In this document: one piece after another, positions 62,301 to 64,000 of the stretch
Layout: every line of letters begins with the position of its first letter
Numbering within the stretch: position 1 is the stretch's first letter
Origin: Hybos culiciformis
Lineage: Eukaryota > Arthropoda > Insecta > Diptera > Hybotidae
Direction: 5' to 3'
Assembly: GCA_964007475.1 (NCBI GenBank)
Contig: OZ023274.1
Coordinates: forward strand, 106,351,714 to 106,415,713
Length of the DNA stretch: 64,000 nucleotides
Program-made: the position numbers and the translations under genes
The notes under the pieces: model-generated
Databases searched by the model: none
Told to the model about the DNA's origin: nothing
The model's input: only the letters and a program-made list of their open reading frames with translations

Positions 62301-64000
62301 GAAAAAAACGATAAGGTGATTAAACCCGCTAATTTTAACACTAAAAATGTTGACTTTGGGCTGGTTTTTTGTTCATTACTCCGGCTCCAGACCTCGGAGA
62401 ACCTCCGTTTTTGGCTTAAATTAAAGGTCTAGAAATTACGCTTCTTTCTGTGCAATGTTTATGCAAATCGGTTTGCTAGATCCGGAGAAAAAAACGATAA
62501 GGTGATTAAACCCGCTAATTTTAACACTAAAAATGTTGACTTTGGGCTGGTTTTTTGTTCATTACTCCGGCTCCAGACCTCGGAGAACCTCCGTTTTTGG
62601 CTTAAATTAAAGGTCTAGAAATTACGCTTCTTTCTGTGCAATGTTTATGCAAATCGGTTTGCTAGATCCGGAGAAAAAAACGATAAGGTGATTAAACCCG
62701 CTAATTTTAACACTAAAAATGTTGACTTTGGGCTGGTTTTTTGTTCATTACTCCGGCTCCAGACCTCGGAGAACCTCCGTTTTTGGCTTAAATTAAAGGT
62801 CTAGAAATTACGCTTCTTTCTGTGCAATGTTTATGCAAATCGGTTTGCTAGATCCGGAGAAAAAAACGATAAGGTGATTAAACCCGCTAATTTTAACACT
62901 AAAAATGTTGACTTTGGGCTGGTTTTTTGTTCATTACTCCGGCTCCAGACCTCGGAGAACCTCCGTTTTTGGCTTAAATTAAAGGTCTAGAAATTACGCT
63001 TCTTTCTGTGCAATGTTTATGCAAATCGGTTTGCTAGATCCGGAGAAAAAAACGATAAGGTGATTAAACCCGCTAATTTTAACACTAAAAATGTTGACTT
63101 TGGGCTGGTTTTTTGTTCATTACTCCGGCTCCAGACCTCGGAGAACCTCCGTTTTTGGCTTAAATTAAAGGTCTAGAAATTACGCTTCTTTCTGTGCAAT
63201 GTTTATGCAAATCGGTTTGCTAGATCCGGAGAAAAAAACGATAAGGTGATTAAACCCGCTAATTTTAACACTAAAAATGTTGACTTTGGGCTGGTTTTTT
63301 GTTCATTACTCCGGCTCCAGACCTCGGAGAACCTCCGTTTTTGGCTTAAATTAAAGGTCTAGAAATTACGCTTCTTTCTGTGCAATGTTTATGCAAATCG
63401 GTTTGCTAGATCCGGAGAAAAAAACGATAAGGTGATTAAACCCGCTAATTTTAACACTAAAAATGTTGACTTTGGGCTGGTTTTTTGTTCATTACTCCGG
63501 CTCCAGACCTCGGAGAACCTCCGTTTTTGGCTTAAATTAAAGGTCTAGAAATTACGCTTCTTTCTGTGCAATGTTTATGCAAATCGGTTTGCTAGATCCG
63601 GAGAAAAAAACGATAAGGTGATTAAACCCGCTAATTTTAACACTAAAAATGTTGACTTTGGGCTGGTTTTTTGTTCATTACTCCGGCTCCAGACCTCGGA
63701 GAACCTCCGTTTTTGGCTTAAATTAAAGGTCTAGAAATTACGCTTCTTTCTGTGCAATGTTTATGCAAATCGGTTTGCTAGATCCGGAGAAAAAAACGAT
63801 AAGGTGATTAAACCCGCTAATTTTAACACTAAAAATGTTGACTTTGGGCTGGTTTTTTGTTCATTACTCCGGCTCCAGACCTCGGAGAACCTCCGTTTTT
63901 GGCTTAAATTAAAGGTCTAGAAATTACGCTTCTTTCTGTGCAATGTTTATGCAAATCGGTTTGCTAGATCCGGAGAAAAAAACGATAAGGTGATTAAACC
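56327..64000 (+). repeat. Satellite array of 186-bp monomers, about 41 copies, open at right edge
   Basis: The monomer starts AAATCGGTTTGCTAGATCCG and ends GTGCAATGTTTATGC. Its start recurs at 56327, 56513, 56699, 56885 and so on, exactly 186 bp apart. By eye every copy is identical, including the first at the array edge. GC content is well above the surroundings. Each monomer holds the small inverted repeat CGGAG-AAC-CTCCG, one TCTAGA site and the block AAAGGT, then AAATTACGCTTCTTT. No open frame persists. It is not related in sequence to the CENP-B box. Confidence 0.98.

Noticed and set aside
37000..64000. CRISPR-like interpretation of the regular repeats
   Set aside because: The 186-bp monomers have no unique spacers, and the DNA is eukaryotic. 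It is a satellite.

Overview
This is AT-rich eukaryotic DNA, very probably from an insect and most likely a fly (Diptera). The fly reading rests on one recognisable exon, on many TATGTACATA-type tracts, and on the mix of small DNA transposons. Almost none of the window is coding.

The one host gene I can support is on the minus strand. At 12338-12243 a 32-codon exon starts with ATG in a good context and runs straight into a GTAAGT splice donor. Its peptide matches, from memory, the N-terminus of Vestigial (Vg), the wing selector cofactor of Scalloped/TEAD. No later vg exon is visible, so positions 1-12242 are the 5' part of an intron longer than 12 kb. Everything right of 12338 is 5' UTR or upstream DNA.

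From 1 to about 34 kb the region is low-complexity DNA studded with non-autonomous transposons that have readable ends. Five insertions have perfect 8-bp target duplications (hAT-like): 232-1062, 8725-10805, 23267-23731, 32836-33208 and 36542-37236. A PIF/Harbinger-like family has two copies (20736-21132 and 33359-33762) with TAA/TTA duplications. TA-flanked Tc1/mariner/pogo-like elements lie at 8378-8551, 28590-29148 and 35589-35822. tRNA-derived SINE-like heads and diverged tandem duplications are scattered between them.

From 34.6 to 56.05 kb lies a complex repeat array. An inverted copy of the unit's end (34655-35453) is followed by five complete direct units and a partial sixth. Unit 1 is about 5.3 kb because it carries a hAT insertion and a partial duplication. 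Units 2 and 4 are short (3.09 kb) and units 3 and 5 are long (3.95 kb). They form a duplicated higher-order dimer of about 7.05 kb. Each complete unit carries a tRNA-Lys-like sequence, a hairpin-rich miniature element, a foldback palindrome and a second hairpin whose two arms have changed together between units.

From 56327 to the right edge is a satellite of 186-bp monomers (about 41 copies, apparently identical). It shares the motif AAATTACGCTTCTTT with the foldback elements of the complex array. The only protein-coding traces outside vg are a hAT transposase C-terminal fragment (36909-37031, minus), a Ser/acidic-rich C-terminal frame inside the 28.6 kb element, and unrecognised frames at 18.9 and 26.1-26.4 kb.
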